This document shows positions 42,002 through 51,457 of a stretch of DNA of 64,000 bases, piece after piece; the stretch's first letter is position 1, and each line of letters opens with the position of its first letter. Under the pieces are notes generated by a model. The model worked only from the letters and a program-made list of their open reading frames with translations. It was not told the DNA's origin and did not search any database. Made by a program: the position numbers and the translations under genes. Origin of the DNA: an uncultured Cellulosilyticum sp. (GTDB taxonomy: Bacteria > Bacillota > Clostridia > Lachnospirales > Cellulosilyticaceae); contig CAKVCL010000009.1 of NCBI GenBank assembly GCA_934725855.1, forward strand, positions 1 to 64,000, given 5' to 3'.

Positions 42002-42112
42002 TTACATTGTAAACTCTACATTCATTGTAGAGTCAAGCAGAATATTAGTATCCAATATTTTTTTACTCATATGACCAGTTCTAATTGCTACACTTTTCAT
42101 AGGTCTTGCCAT
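42002..42112 (-). pseudogene. Terminase small subunit N-terminal relic
   Basis: A 36-codon frame beginning ARPMKSVAIRTGHMSKK, 13 of 17 residues identical to the prophage terminase small subunit (ARPTKSITTRTGHMSKN after the initial Met). It keeps its ribosome binding site (ATAGGAGATAGAAAGC). After that the reading diverges into the MATE-MerR promoter and stops. This is the scar of a former phage or of a recombination event next to the drug-export operon. Confidence 0.65.
42006..42036 (-). promoter_or_regulatory. MerR-type promoter of the MATE-MerR operon
   Basis: On the minus strand -35 TTGACT (42031-42036) and -10 TACAAT (42006-42011) are 19 bases apart, the overlong spacer needed by MerR activators. 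The spacer region contains a perfect dyad, ACTCTACA, five bases, TGTAGAGT (42013-42033). Binding by the downstream MerR protein would realign the elements on drug sensing. Confidence 0.88.
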
Positions 42113-42134
42113 GCTTTCTATCTCCTATCCTATC

Positions 42135-42902
42135 TCATCTCAATTTTCCATATTCTTTATCTGATACCGGCTCACACCACTCATTAGAACATTCTTCTCC
42201 CGGAACTTCTATTGCCAGATGAGAGAACCATTCATTTGGTGCTGCCCCATGCCAGTGTTTTACTCCTGTAGGAATATTGATGCATTCACCAGGATTTATT
42301 TCTATTGCTTCTTTTCCTTCTTCTTGATAATATCCACGTCCTGCAACGCCTATCAGTATTTGACCGCCTCCGCTCTTTGCATGATGGATATGCCAGTTAT
42401 TTTTACATCCCGGTTCAAAAGTAACATTAAAAATGCCCACCTGCTCTGTAGAAATAGGTGCTAGAAAACTTCTTCCTGTAAAATACTGTGCAAAACCGGT
42501 ATTAGGCTCCCCGATTGGGAATACCATTGATTTTGCATGTGCTCTCATTGCTTCGTCTTCATAAGGAAGATCTCCTTCATCTAGCTTCCACACTTCTTTT
42601 GCAAGATTAAATACAGCCCATCCTTTTGGCCATCCCACATAAAATGCTGTGTGAGTGATAATTGCAGCGATTTCCTTCTGCGTAACTCCATGTTCTTTTG
42701 CATTCTGTAAATGATAAATAAGAGACGAATCTGTAATTCCAGAAGACATAAGTGCCACAACGGTAATGATACTTCTAGTCTTTACATCAAGATTCTGATT
42801 ATTCCAGTTCTCCCCAAAAAGCACATCATCATTGAAATGTGCAAACTGTGGTGCAAAATCTCCCAATGCAGTTCTTCCTGCAGTCTGTACGATTTTTTCC
42901 AT
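42135..42902 (-). CDS. Carboxymuconolactone decarboxylase / cupin fusion protein
   Basis: A 255-residue two-domain protein. Residues ~15-110 are AhpD/CMD-like (VKTRSIITVVALMSSGITDS, then ENAKEHGVTQKEIAAIIT-like), but the CxxC of AhpD peroxidases is absent. Residues ~130-240 form a cupin barrel: VTFEPGCKNNWHIHHAKSGG provides the metal histidines and GECINIPTGVKHWHGA the last one. Such fusions accompany LysR-flavodoxin loci in Clostridia and probably handle small organic or redox stress compounds. The substrate is unknown. Confidence 0.85.
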   Translation of the reverse strand: MEKIVQTAGRTALGDFAPQFAHFNDDVLFGENWNNQNLDVKTRSIITVVALMSSGITDSSLIYHLQNAKEHGVTQKEIAAIITHTAFYVGWPKGWAVFNLAKEVWKLDEGDLPYEDEAMRAHAKSMVFPIGEPNTGFAQYFTGRSFLAPISTEQVGIFNVTFEPGCKNNWHIHHAKSGGGQILIGVAGRGYYQEEGKEAIEINPGECINIPTGVKHWHGAAPNEWFSHLAIEVPGEECSNEWCEPVSDKEYGKLR

Positions 42903-42920
42903 ATTGCTATTCCTCCAATT

Positions 42921-43391
42921 TTATAGTGTTTTTGCCCATTCATTGATTTGCTGTTTGGATACGTTGTTTAGGAGCTTTCCTTCTGTAATAAGAGCACCTT
43001 GAGCAGAAGGCTGTAACTCCCTTACTGTATTTCCAAATCCACTTCCTCCAGACGTAGCAAAAAGAATGATTTTTTTGCCAGAAAAGTCATTAGCTTCTAA
43101 GAATGTATTAACGATTGTCGGTGCTACATACCACCATATAGGAAAACCCAGAATGATTTCGTCATAATCATTGGTATCTATATCAGCATTAGCAATTTCT
43201 GGTCTGAATTTTTTATCATTCATCTCCACGCTGCTTCTAGACTTTTTATCCATCCAATTTAGGTCCGCTTTTGTATAAGGTATCTTCGGTGTAATCTCAA
43301 ATAAATCTGCTTTGGCGATTTCCGCAATCATCTCGGCTACTTTTTTTGTCGTTCCACTTGCACTGAAATAAGCAACTAATTTTTTTCCCAT
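42921..43391 (-). CDS. Flavodoxin
   Basis: About 156 residues with the flavodoxin fold. The FMN phosphate loop YFSASGTTKKVAEMIA is at the N-terminus, FPIWWYVAPTIVNTFLE supplies the isoalloxazine-stacking aromatic residues, and KKIILFATSGGSGFGNTV the second loop. It is an electron carrier. The ATG at 43391 has the better-placed GGAG. It lies between a LysR regulator and the cupin/CMD gene and is probably co-regulated. Confidence 0.92.
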   Translation of the reverse strand: MGKKLVAYFSASGTTKKVAEMIAEIAKADLFEITPKIPYTKADLNWMDKKSRSSVEMNDKKFRPEIANADIDTNDYDEIILGFPIWWYVAPTIVNTFLEANDFSGKKIILFATSGGSGFGNTVRELQPSAQGALITEGKLLNNVSKQQINEWAKTL

Positions 43392-43415
43392 AACTTTCAT
43401 TCTCCTTAATAAAAA

Positions 43416-43451
43416 AGATGTGTAAGATTTTCCTTCCTATCCTACACATCT
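43416..43451 (-). terminator. Terminator of the LysR gene
   Basis: AGATGTGTA and TACACATCT pair across an 18-base loop, followed on the minus strand by TTTTTAT. It separates the LysR gene from the flavodoxin gene. Confidence 0.8.
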
Positions 43452-43502
43452 ATTTTATAGTTCAATATTCTATTATGTCCAATACTTATGTTGTATCTTA
43501 TT

Positions 43503-44381
43503 TTATGCCTCAAAGGCATTGATTTTCTCAATAAATCGGTTTACTGCCTGTGAATACGGTATGTTTCTTCTCCATGCAATAACTGTACTGGCAGTAATTT
43601 CTGGAAAGAGTCTTCTTTGAACAAGAATATCTTCCCTCCAGTATTTTGCAGCCCCTTCAATTGATACAGGATATCCAAGATTGTTTGCCGCCATAACACC
43701 TGCATTTGTGCCAAGGTTGCTTGTAAAAGAAATATGAAGTTTGGAAAAATCTTTTCCAAACCAATTCGCAAGTTCACTCTGTACACCCGTTCTTTCAGGT
43801 AGAATAAGAGGCTTCCCTATGAGATCCTGCTTTTGTATAAATTTCTTCTTAGCAAGTGGGTCATCCGGGCGCATCCCCACAACCCAATGGTCACTGTCCT
43901 TAATCCTAATATAATCAAGACCTTCTGTGTCTACTGGCTCCATAAATAATGCAATATCCACAAGTCCCTTATTCATCATCTCATGTATGGTATCAGCAGT
44001 TGCCGTATGAATAGCAATCTGAACCAACGGATATTTTTCTTTATACTGCTTACATATTTTTGCCAAAGTCTCCACAGCCATAAATTCTCCACAGCCCACG
44101 GTAACAGTTCCTTCAATCACTTCTTCCGTTCCTTTAAGTTCTTCTAGAGTACGCTCCTCGAGATTAAGAATCTCTAAAGCTCTTCTTTTTAGCAAAATGC
44201 CTTCATCTGTAAGCGTAATGTTTTTTCCCTTACGGATAAATAAAACTACTCCTAGCTCTTCCTCAAATGCTGCCATCTGTCTAGATAGCGTTGGCTGTGT
44301 AATATGTAATTGTTCTGCCGCTTTAGTAAAGCTTTGTTCTTTTGTTACCATCAAAAAATAGCGTAATATTCTTAATTCCAT
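43503..44381 (-). CDS. LysR-family transcriptional regulator
   Basis: A 292-residue regulator. The N-terminal winged HTH reads RILRYFLMVTKEQSFTKAAE and QLHITQPTLSRQMAAFEEEL. The linker helix and a periplasmic-binding-like effector domain (about 90-290, for example EGTVTVGCGEFMAVETLAKI) follow. It is transcribed in the same direction as the flavodoxin and cupin/CMD genes, its likely targets, but a terminator lies between. Confidence 0.93.
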   Translation of the reverse strand: MELRILRYFLMVTKEQSFTKAAEQLHITQPTLSRQMAAFEEELGVVLFIRKGKNITLTDEGILLKRRALEILNLEERTLEELKGTEEVIEGTVTVGCGEFMAVETLAKICKQYKEKYPLVQIAIHTATADTIHEMMNKGLVDIALFMEPVDTEGLDYIRIKDSDHWVVGMRPDDPLAKKKFIQKQDLIGKPLILPERTGVQSELANWFGKDFSKLHISFTSNLGTNAGVMAANNLGYPVSIEGAAKYWREDILVQRRLFPEITASTVIAWRRNIPYSQAVNRFIEKINAFEA

Positions 44382-44728
44382 CTATTATTATCCTTTTGTA
44401 TTTTTAACCATTCCACATTCTAATGTTCCCTTATAAATTTTTTGCCATAAGCTTCTCCTCCATTCACTTTTTTATTTTCGATCTACAAATTCTTTTTCAG
44501 GTGCCCATTCACAATGTCCTATTAAGTAATAATTTTTAAAGTACATTGATGACTTTGGTATAATCACTCTAAATATATTATACAATTTTAAAACTTCAAC
44601 TAACAACATGAATATATTCTCCTCATCAATGAAAAAATAATCATGCCAAATCATGTAAGGTTTGACGCAATATGTAATTTTAAATATAATATTTTAAAAC
44701 ATACATTGGATTACTAGATTATAGAAAG
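44382..44728. other. Intergenic region with a doubtful 60-codon frame
   Basis: The region between LysR and the alanine symporter holds one open frame on the minus strand (44472-44654) ending NYYLIGHCEWAPEKEFVDRK. This resembles the tail of DUF6985-type small proteins (GHCEWEPEHG-like) and so may be a degraded gene end. I see no strong promoter or RNA. Confidence 0.35.
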
Positions 44729-46144
44729 ATGGTAAAAAATATGAATTATTTAAATGATATGGTGCAGACCCTTAATACCTTTTTATGGGGTAACATACTA
44801 ATCATTCCCCTTATTGTCCTAGGTATTTATTTTTCATTTCGAAGTGGTTTTGTTCAATTTACTTATTTTAAAGAAATGATTGCATTACTGGGTGATGGCA
44901 TTGGTAAATCTGGGAATAAGTCAGGTGGTGTTTCTTCTTTCCAAGCCTTCTGCATTAGTACGGCTTCTCGTGTAGGGACAGGTAATATTTCTGGAATCGC
45001 TATTGCCATTGTATTAGGCGGACCTGGTGCTGTTTTTTGGATGTGGCTCATTGCACTTTTAGGGGCAGCTTCAAGTTTTGTAGAAAGCACTTTAGCACAA
45101 ATCTATAAACAAAAAGATGAAGTCGGCTTTCGTGGTGGTCCTGCTTATTATATGGAAAAAGGTCTTGGCATGCGTTGGCTCGGTATTATTTTTGCAGGAC
45201 TTATTACGGTTACATTTGGACTCATCTTTAATGCAGTACAAGCCAATACTATTACGGCTGCTTTTAGCAATGCTTTTGGTATGAATAAGGTTTTGCTTGG
45301 TGTCATCATAAGCATTGTAACCGCTTTTATCATCTTTGGTGGTATTGAACGCATTGCTAAAGCTTCTGAAGTCATTGTGCCTATTTTTGCAACGCTTTAT
45401 ATTCTAGTTGCCCTACTTGTTATTCTTCTTAATATCAAACGGGTTCCAAGTATCTTCTCTCTTATTTTCCAAAACGCTTTCGGACTTCGTGAAATGGGCG
45501 TAGGGGGTATAATGGGAACCATTATGCATGGTGTTAAAAGAGGACTATTTTCTAATGAAGCAGGTATGGGAAGTGCGCCTAATGCAGCAGCCACAGCTAC
45601 TGTAAGCCATCCAGTTAAGCAAGGACTGATCCAAGCTTTTGGTGTATTCGTAGATACTATTATTATCTGTACTTGCACTGCATTTATTATCTTACTTGCA
45701 GGCGATTATACCAATACCAATTTAACAGGTATTGAGCTCACTCAAGCCGCACTCACTTCTCAATTTGGCAACTTTGGAAGTTACTTTGTAGCCTTCTGCA
45801 TTGTGCTTTTTGCTTTTAGTTCAATTATTGGCAACTACTACTATGGACAGTCTAATATTGAATTTATTAAATACAATAAGACTGTAATGCTCATTTATCG
45901 CATTAGCGTTGTTGTAATGGTTATGATTGGTTCACTTCTTAAAGTCTCTGTTGTTTGGGATTTAGCTGACATATTTATGGGACTTATGGCACTTATTAAC
46001 CTCATTGCTATTGCACTTTTAAATAGCCAAGCGATAGCTTGCTTAAAAGATTATCAAAAGAAGCGTCAAGCTGGTATTAAAGATCCTGTGTTTAAAGCCT
46101 CTTCCATTGTTTCTCTCAAAGATAAAACTTCAGAATGGAAATAA
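44729..46144 (+). CDS. Sodium:alanine symporter, AGCS family
   Basis: A 471-residue carrier of 10-11 helices that imports alanine or glycine with Na+. Family signature blocks: QAFCISTASRVGTGNISGIA, GPGAVFWMWLIALLGAASSF, GPAYYMEKGL and VKRGLFSNEAGMGSAPNAAA. The C-terminal extension is cytosolic. It is the only plus-strand host gene here and a single-gene unit with its own terminator at 46155. Confidence 0.95.
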   Translation: MVKNMNYLNDMVQTLNTFLWGNILIIPLIVLGIYFSFRSGFVQFTYFKEMIALLGDGIGKSGNKSGGVSSFQAFCISTASRVGTGNISGIAIAIVLGGPGAVFWMWLIALLGAASSFVESTLAQIYKQKDEVGFRGGPAYYMEKGLGMRWLGIIFAGLITVTFGLIFNAVQANTITAAFSNAFGMNKVLLGVIISIVTAFIIFGGIERIAKASEVIVPIFATLYILVALLVILLNIKRVPSIFSLIFQNAFGLREMGVGGIMGTIMHGVKRGLFSNEAGMGSAPNAAATATVSHPVKQGLIQAFGVFVDTIIICTCTAFIILLAGDYTNTNLTGIELTQAALTSQFGNFGSYFVAFCIVLFAFSSIIGNYYYGQSNIEFIKYNKTVMLIYRISVVVMVMIGSLLKVSVVWDLADIFMGLMALINLIAIALLNSQAIACLKDYQKKRQAGIKDPVFKASSIVSLKDKTSEWK

Positions 46145-46154
46145 ACTAAAACGA

Positions 46155-46196
46155 GCCGTCACACTAATTAATTAGTATGGCGGCCCTTTTGTTTTT
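46155..46196 (+). terminator. Terminator of the alanine symporter gene
   Basis: GCCGTCACACTAAT pairs with ATTAGTATGGCGGC (one mismatch-like pair), then CCTTTTGTTTTT. The stem resembles the hairpin at 49586-49615. Confidence 0.85.
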
Positions 46197-46209
46197 CTAA
46201 GTTCTACAC

Positions 46210-46404
<195 letters not shown>

Positions 46405-46522
46405 TTACATCTCCTTCTGTTATAATACACTTGAACGCTATTAATATTTCCAGATATTCGCTCTCTCATACTGCAAATCTTTTTTTATAGAAATTTCATC
46501 TAAACCCCAACTTCCTACGGTG

Positions 46523-47860
46523 CTAATTTTTGGCTATATTACCTGCTACATTGAGTGCATCCCATGTTCTTGCAAATGGTGGGGCATAGCATAAATCTAA
46601 CATGCCTAGCTGCTTGGTGGTCATCTTAGCATAAATGGCAGCTGCAATCACGTTTGTTCTTTGTACGGCATCCTTTTTTCCAACCACTTGTCCACCTAAA
46701 ATTATCTTTGTTTCGGCGTTATATATCAGTTTAATTGAAATATCTTCTTGCCCTGGATAATAGTCTGTTTGATTTTTATCTGTCATCCATACGGTTTTAT
46801 AAGGTATTCCCATTTTAGCAGCTTCTTGCTCTGTAATGCCCGTTCTTCCAGCTTCCATATGCATTAATTTTAAGCAGCTTGAACCTAATGTGCCTTCAAA
46901 GCTTTGATTCATCCCACCTAGATTTTCTCCAACAATTCTGCCTAACTTATTCGCACTTGTTGCAAGTGGAATATAAGTTTCTTCTCCTTTAATTAAGTGA
47001 GGCACGGTTGCACAATCTCCTGCAGCATATATATAAGGAAGTGAGGTTTCTCCTTTTTGATTCACTACAATGGCACCATTTTGAAGCATTTTAATGCCGG
47101 AATTTTTAAGAAAAGCTGTATTAGGTCTAACTCCTGTTGCTATAATGACTAAATCGATGTCCACTTTTTCATTTTCTGTGACAACCTGATTTACTATTTC
47201 ATTGCCTTCAAATCCTACTACTTTAGTATTTAGGTAAAGCCTAACCCCTTCTCTTTGAAGCTCTTCTTCTAATAAATCCGTTACTTCTTTATCAAACGTT
47301 TCTTTTAAGATGCGGTCTTCTAACTGAAAGATACAAACTTCTTTACCCATTTTTTTCGCAGCTTCTACAATTTCAAGGCCAATAAATCCAGCGCCTACTA
47401 TTCCAACCTTTTTAATAGAAATATCTTGCATTTTTTCTCTTAGCCTTTTTCCATCAGCCATCTGGCGTAAAGTATAAACATTTTTTAAATCAATATTTTT
47501 AATAGGAGGCAGGATAGGACTTGCACCAGTAGCAATCATTAACTTGTCGTAGCCTTCTGTAAATTCCTTCTGATTTTTTAAATCTCTAACGGTAACTTGC
47601 TGTTTATCTGTATCTATACTTAAGACCTCATGTTCTACAAAAACACTAATCCCTGCCTTAGATGCCTGCTCTGGGGTTCTTGCTAACATCTGCGCTTCAT
47701 TATCAAAGAAACCTCCCACAAAATAAGGCAGTCCACATGCCCCAAATGAAATATGAGGTGATTTTTCATATACAGTGACTTCTGCCTCTTTGCAAACACG
47801 TTTGAGCTTAGCAGCAGCACTCATACCAGCCGCTATCCCACCAATAATGATAACCTTCAT
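46523..47860 (-). CDS. CoA-disulfide reductase-like flavoprotein
   Basis: A 445-residue FAD/NAD(P)H oxidoreductase. The FAD site is VIIIGGIAAGMSAAAKLKR; the active-site cysteine is C42 in SFGACGLPYFVGG. The NAD(P)H fold KVGIVGAGFIGLEIVEAAKK is in the middle, and the second FAD motif YIYAAGDCATVPH near 285. The single cysteine in the N-terminal region is the CoADR/NADH oxidase/Npsr group pattern. There is no C-terminal rhodanese. Disulfide, persulfide or polysulfide reduction is likely; next to a cystine-type symporter, it may reduce imported disulfides. Confidence 0.88.
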   Translation of the reverse strand: MKVIIIGGIAAGMSAAAKLKRVCKEAEVTVYEKSPHISFGACGLPYFVGGFFDNEAQMLARTPEQASKAGISVFVEHEVLSIDTDKQQVTVRDLKNQKEFTEGYDKLMIATGASPILPPIKNIDLKNVYTLRQMADGKRLREKMQDISIKKVGIVGAGFIGLEIVEAAKKMGKEVCIFQLEDRILKETFDKEVTDLLEEELQREGVRLYLNTKVVGFEGNEIVNQVVTENEKVDIDLVIIATGVRPNTAFLKNSGIKMLQNGAIVVNQKGETSLPYIYAAGDCATVPHLIKGEETYIPLATSANKLGRIVGENLGGMNQSFEGTLGSSCLKLMHMEAGRTGITEQEAAKMGIPYKTVWMTDKNQTDYYPGQEDISIKLIYNAETKIILGGQVVGKKDAVQRTNVIAAAIYAKMTTKQLGMLDLCYAPPFARTWDALNVAGNIAKN

Positions 47861-47964
47861 TCTTGTCCTCCTAACTTAATCCTACTCTGTCATATACTTA
47901 ATTCATTTATATTCACTAAACCATTTATCAAGCTACTTATATGCTTTCATGTACTTACGTTTTG

Positions 47965-49323
47965 TTACTCTTTTGTAGCCTTAAGTGAATTGCCTACCGC
48001 AATAGCACTTACCATTGTTCCACTTACATTCAGGAATGTTCTTCCCATATCTAATATAGGGTCAACTGCAATAATCGCTCCTAAAAGTGGGAAGTAGCTT
48101 CCAAGCCCCATTCCTGAAACGACTACCGAAATCGCAATAGTCGCTGCACCTGGCAAGCCTGCAATTCCAAATGAACTAATAGCAATAACAATGGCAAGCA
48201 TCACAAGGAAACTAATATCTATATTAATCCCTACCATTTGAGCAAGCATCACAGTTACAAGTCCTGGATAAAGCCCTGCGCAACCATTCATCCCCATGTT
48301 GGAGCCTAAACTTCCTACAAAGCTTGCTACCCCTTCATTTATATTAAACTTTTGATCTAATGTTTCAATTAATACAGGTAGTGTGCCCAAGCTTGAACGT
48401 GATGTAAACGCAAGCACTAAAGGTTCCATTCCTTTTTGTATATATTCTTTTGGACTCACCCCATTTACCATAGCAATCACTAAATGTACTACAAACATGA
48501 TGATAATACCAATATAAAGGGCTACAATAAATTTCACCACTGTGCCTAATACACTAATGCCCCTTGAAGTAATCGTATTCGCTAAAAGCACAATCACTGC
48601 ATAAGGCATAAATTTAATAATGGTCATGGCTACACTTAAAATAATTTTATAAAATGCCTCCACCCATTTTACAAATGGCTCAATGACTTCACTATATTTC
48701 TTACTAAGCCTTCTAATCGCTATACCAATAAAGCTCGCAAAAATAACAACCGCAATAATATTGCCATCTACCATCGCTTTTACTGGATTAGCTGGAAGTA
48801 ACCCTCTTAAAGTCTCTACTAAAGTGCTTACTTCCCTGATTTCTGCATCTTTTAGGTTTGCATTAATGCCTTGACCTAAATTAAAGAGATAACCTAAACT
48901 TACACCAATAACTGCTGCAATTAGCGTAGTCCCTACAAGCATTCCAATCGTACGTGCAGTCATTTTACCAAGGTTATCCCCTTGCATATTCATAATCACT
49001 CTTACAATTGAAAGAAAAACAAGTGGTACAACGAGCATTTTCAATAAATCCATAAAACCATTGCCTACTAGTCCATACCAACTGGATACTTCGTTTAGCC
49101 ATCTTATTTCTCCTGGATCACTTGGAAATCTGGCGATAAATTGTATCACGAGTCCTAAAACCAGTCCTAAACCCGTTCCTACAAACATACGTGTTGAAAA
49201 CTTAATTTTCTTCTTCTCTAATGCTTTAATTCCTGCAAATAAAACTAAAGCGACTGCAATAAAAATCCAAGTTTTTATATCACTTAGTAATAAAAACTCT
49301 TCAATAAACATGTTGTTAATCAT
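47965..49323 (-). CDS. Dicarboxylate/cation symporter, L-cystine type (TcyP-like)
   Basis: About 452 residues of the DAACS family (eight helices, two re-entrant loops). MLVVPLVFLSIVRVIMNMQG, RSSLGTLPVLIETLDQKFNI, FVGSLGSNMGMNGCAGLYPG and the later VVSGMGLGSYFPLLG with DPILDMGRTFLNVSG are signature blocks. Overall similarity is to the TcyP/YdjN L-cystine symporters. The ATG at 49323 has AAGGAG 9 bases upstream. It is 104 bases before the disulfide-reductase gene, in the same direction. Confidence 0.85.
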   Translation of the reverse strand: MINNMFIEEFLLLSDIKTWIFIAVALVLFAGIKALEKKKIKFSTRMFVGTGLGLVLGLVIQFIARFPSDPGEIRWLNEVSSWYGLVGNGFMDLLKMLVVPLVFLSIVRVIMNMQGDNLGKMTARTIGMLVGTTLIAAVIGVSLGYLFNLGQGINANLKDAEIREVSTLVETLRGLLPANPVKAMVDGNIIAVVIFASFIGIAIRRLSKKYSEVIEPFVKWVEAFYKIILSVAMTIIKFMPYAVIVLLANTITSRGISVLGTVVKFIVALYIGIIIMFVVHLVIAMVNGVSPKEYIQKGMEPLVLAFTSRSSLGTLPVLIETLDQKFNINEGVASFVGSLGSNMGMNGCAGLYPGLVTVMLAQMVGINIDISFLVMLAIVIAISSFGIAGLPGAATIAISVVVSGMGLGSYFPLLGAIIAVDPILDMGRTFLNVSGTMVSAIAVGNSLKATKE

Positions 49324-49645
49324 TAAAGTTTCTCCTTGTGTCATTCATATCAGTAAATGTTTTAATTTACCTATTAAAGCATAAAGTATAATATTTTTCA
49401 ATACCTGATATTATTTACATAATCTTTAATGATTATTAGTAAAAATGGTTATCTGGTTTTACACATACACTATCTGGTATATGATCCATAATATATTTTT
49501 GATTGCTTTTTGTTTTTGCATTGAACTAATTTGGTCGCTAATTGCTGCTACAGCTTCACTCCCTTTATTGTAATCGTAAATTTTTGAAGCCGCCACACTA
49601 TTTAGCTAGTGCGACGGCCTCATGTTTGCCTTACCCATCTTTTAT
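49324..49645. other. Intergenic gap with a hairpin and no gene
   Basis: The gap upstream of the symporter. It has a hairpin (49586-49615), described separately, and a 42-codon open frame on the minus strand (about 49456-49582) starting nowhere recognisable, which I reject as a gene. The symporter's promoter should lie here. No riboswitch or T-box motif is evident. Confidence 0.4.
49586..49615 (-). terminator. Possible terminator after the histidine kinase gene
   Basis: GCCGTCGCACTA pairs with TAGTGTGGCGGC with a GCTAAA loop. The following minus-strand TTCAAAAATTT is a poor U-tract, so efficiency is uncertain. Confidence 0.6.
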
Positions 49646-50632
49646 TTAATATTTATGCAAATGAACGATAAAGCTTAACTGCCCTTCACAAAGTTCTGCT
49701 TTAACTTGTCCATTCATTAATTCCACGAGCTTCTTTACTACAGCCAGCCCTATTCCTGTTCCTTCACCACTTCTCACACGATTTGCCATATAGAAACGAT
49801 CAAATAAGTAAGGTAAATCTTCCTCTTTAACCTCTCCAGCCTCATTAGTGACCTTTAATATAACATCATCTTTTACTTCTTCAATGCTAATTACTACATT
49901 TTCTTTAGCATAACGTAGTGTATTTTGAAGTAAATTCATAATCACACGTTCCACACTTTTCTTTTCGCCTATTATGCTGGGTACATTCTCAGATATATGA
50001 ATTTCTAATTTTAAATTTTTATCCACAAAATTCTGATAGAAGTCAGCAATTAATTCACAAGTTATCCTCTCTAAGTGGACAGCTTCAAGTTCTAATTCTG
50101 TATCTTTACTACTTATTTTGGATAATTCATAGAAGCTTTCTACAAGATCATTTAATGTTTCTGCCCTACTCTTAATAATCTGCAGATATTCTTGTACTTT
50201 CCGAGTATTTTGTTCCTCACTTTCTATTGCTCTGGCATCTTGCACAGCCTTACAGCTATCTTTTGGCTTATTATTCTTTGTTCTATCCAGTTTTCCTTCA
50301 ATGAGTTGTATATAACCTAATATAGAAGTTAATGGTGTTCTTAAATCATGAGAAATATTTGCTATCGCTTCTCGCAGTTCATGTTCCATTCTAATATGCT
50401 CTTGTCTGCTTACTTTTTTTTGTACCACCAAATTATTAATATTTCTTGCAAGTTCTTTAACAAACTCATTAGGGACACTCGTAACAATTTCCTTATTCGT
50501 TTGTTTCTCAATAATATATGCCACTTGCTTTGAAATGCTCATTACTTCACGCCTGATAAGCCAAAAAAAGGTGATGCCTATCACCCCTATTATTAATCCA
50601 CTTAAACCAATGATTATGCCTAAGAGTTGCAT
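49646..50632 (-). CDS. Sensor histidine kinase with one N-terminal membrane span
   Basis: A 328-residue kinase. One or two helices at the start (GIIIGLSGLIIGVIGITFFW) anchor it with no sizable sensor domain. HisKA with the phosphorylated His is in ANISHDLRTPLTSILGYIQ (~95), and the N, G1 and G2 boxes (NLLQNTLRYAKENV, LFDRFYMANRVRSGEGTGIG) complete the ATPase. Lacking an outer sensor, it probably senses through the ABC transporter encoded just upstream, as in peptide-antibiotic sensing systems. Confidence 0.92.
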   Translation of the reverse strand: MQLLGIIIGLSGLIIGVIGITFFWLIRREVMSISKQVAYIIEKQTNKEIVTSVPNEFVKELARNINNLVVQKKVSRQEHIRMEHELREAIANISHDLRTPLTSILGYIQLIEGKLDRTKNNKPKDSCKAVQDARAIESEEQNTRKVQEYLQIIKSRAETLNDLVESFYELSKISSKDTELELEAVHLERITCELIADFYQNFVDKNLKLEIHISENVPSIIGEKKSVERVIMNLLQNTLRYAKENVVISIEEVKDDVILKVTNEAGEVKEEDLPYLFDRFYMANRVRSGEGTGIGLAVVKKLVELMNGQVKAELCEGQLSFIVHLHKY

Positions 50633-50680
50633 GCAAACACCCCTTTTTTGTCTATATTTCTATTGATGTTTTTATTAATT

Positions 50681-51457
50681 TTATAAATCTGCTTTTCCAA
50701 AAAGATAACTGCCTAATCCACCAAAGACAATCATATAGCCTATACCGATAAGTGCAGTTTGAATAAACACTTCCATATTACCCTCACTCATATCTGCAAT
50801 CATATCTAATCTTGTCATTATCCAAATTTCTTGAATCTTATCAAAAATAGGACTTACTAAATGTGCTAATAAATTTAATGCCTGCCCCAAAAACAGCATT
50901 AATGCCACATATAATAAACTCGCTGCTGTTCCATTCTTTATAAATGAGCCTATAAAGTGCAGCATAGACAATGCCCCCATCCAAATAAATGTACTACATA
51001 ATCCTTTAAATAATAAGCTTTGTAATCCTCTGCTGAAAGTTTCTGCACTATTTATGCCAAGCAGAATATACGCCATGAGTAATGAACTACTTAATAAAAT
51101 CACAAATGCAACTACCGCAACTAAAATAATTTCTATGTTCTTACTCACATAAATTTTTGCTCTTGAAAGTCCCGAACTCGCAATATTTTTAATCGTGTTA
51201 TTCTTATACTCTTCCATTGTAATCATATCCACAAAAACAACTAGCATAAAACTTACTGCTGGGAAAACCATTGTTCCAATGTCCATAAAGTGTTCCATAG
51301 CTAATCTTTCTTCATTTAAGCCTTGAGCATTCATTTTAATAAAACCTATGCATCCTAAAAGTGCACATCCAAGTGTAATCAGTATTGTAATCCAAAAATA
51401 TTTTCTTTTCAATGTTTTGCCTATTTCAGCCTGCATATAATTAAGCATTTTTTTCAT
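50681..51457 (-). CDS. ABC-2-type transporter permease
   Basis: A 258-residue permease with six membrane helices: YFWITILITLGCALLGCIG near the start, FMLVVFVDMITMEEYKNNTI and a final GIGYMIVFGGLGSYLFGK. It is like BcrB/lantibiotic-immunity permeases. It overlaps the ATPase gene by 17 bases, so the two are produced together. Confidence 0.88.
   Translation of the reverse strand: MKKMLNYMQAEIGKTLKRKYFWITILITLGCALLGCIGFIKMNAQGLNEERLAMEHFMDIGTMVFPAVSFMLVVFVDMITMEEYKNNTIKNIASSGLSRAKIYVSKNIEIILVAVVAFVILLSSSLLMAYILLGINSAETFSRGLQSLLFKGLCSTFIWMGALSMLHFIGSFIKNGTAASLLYVALMLFLGQALNLLAHLVSPIFDKIQEIWIMTRLDMIADMSEGNMEVFIQTALIGIGYMIVFGGLGSYLFGKADL

Noticed and set aside
44472..44654. 60-codon frame ending GHCEWAPEKEF
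   Set aside because: Weak resemblance to a small protein family tail and no clear binding site; kept only as a note in the intergenic entry.
49456..49582. Short open frame reading YDYNKGSEAVAAISDQ
   Set aside because: No start codon, ribosome binding site or recognised family; it is followed by the hairpin region.
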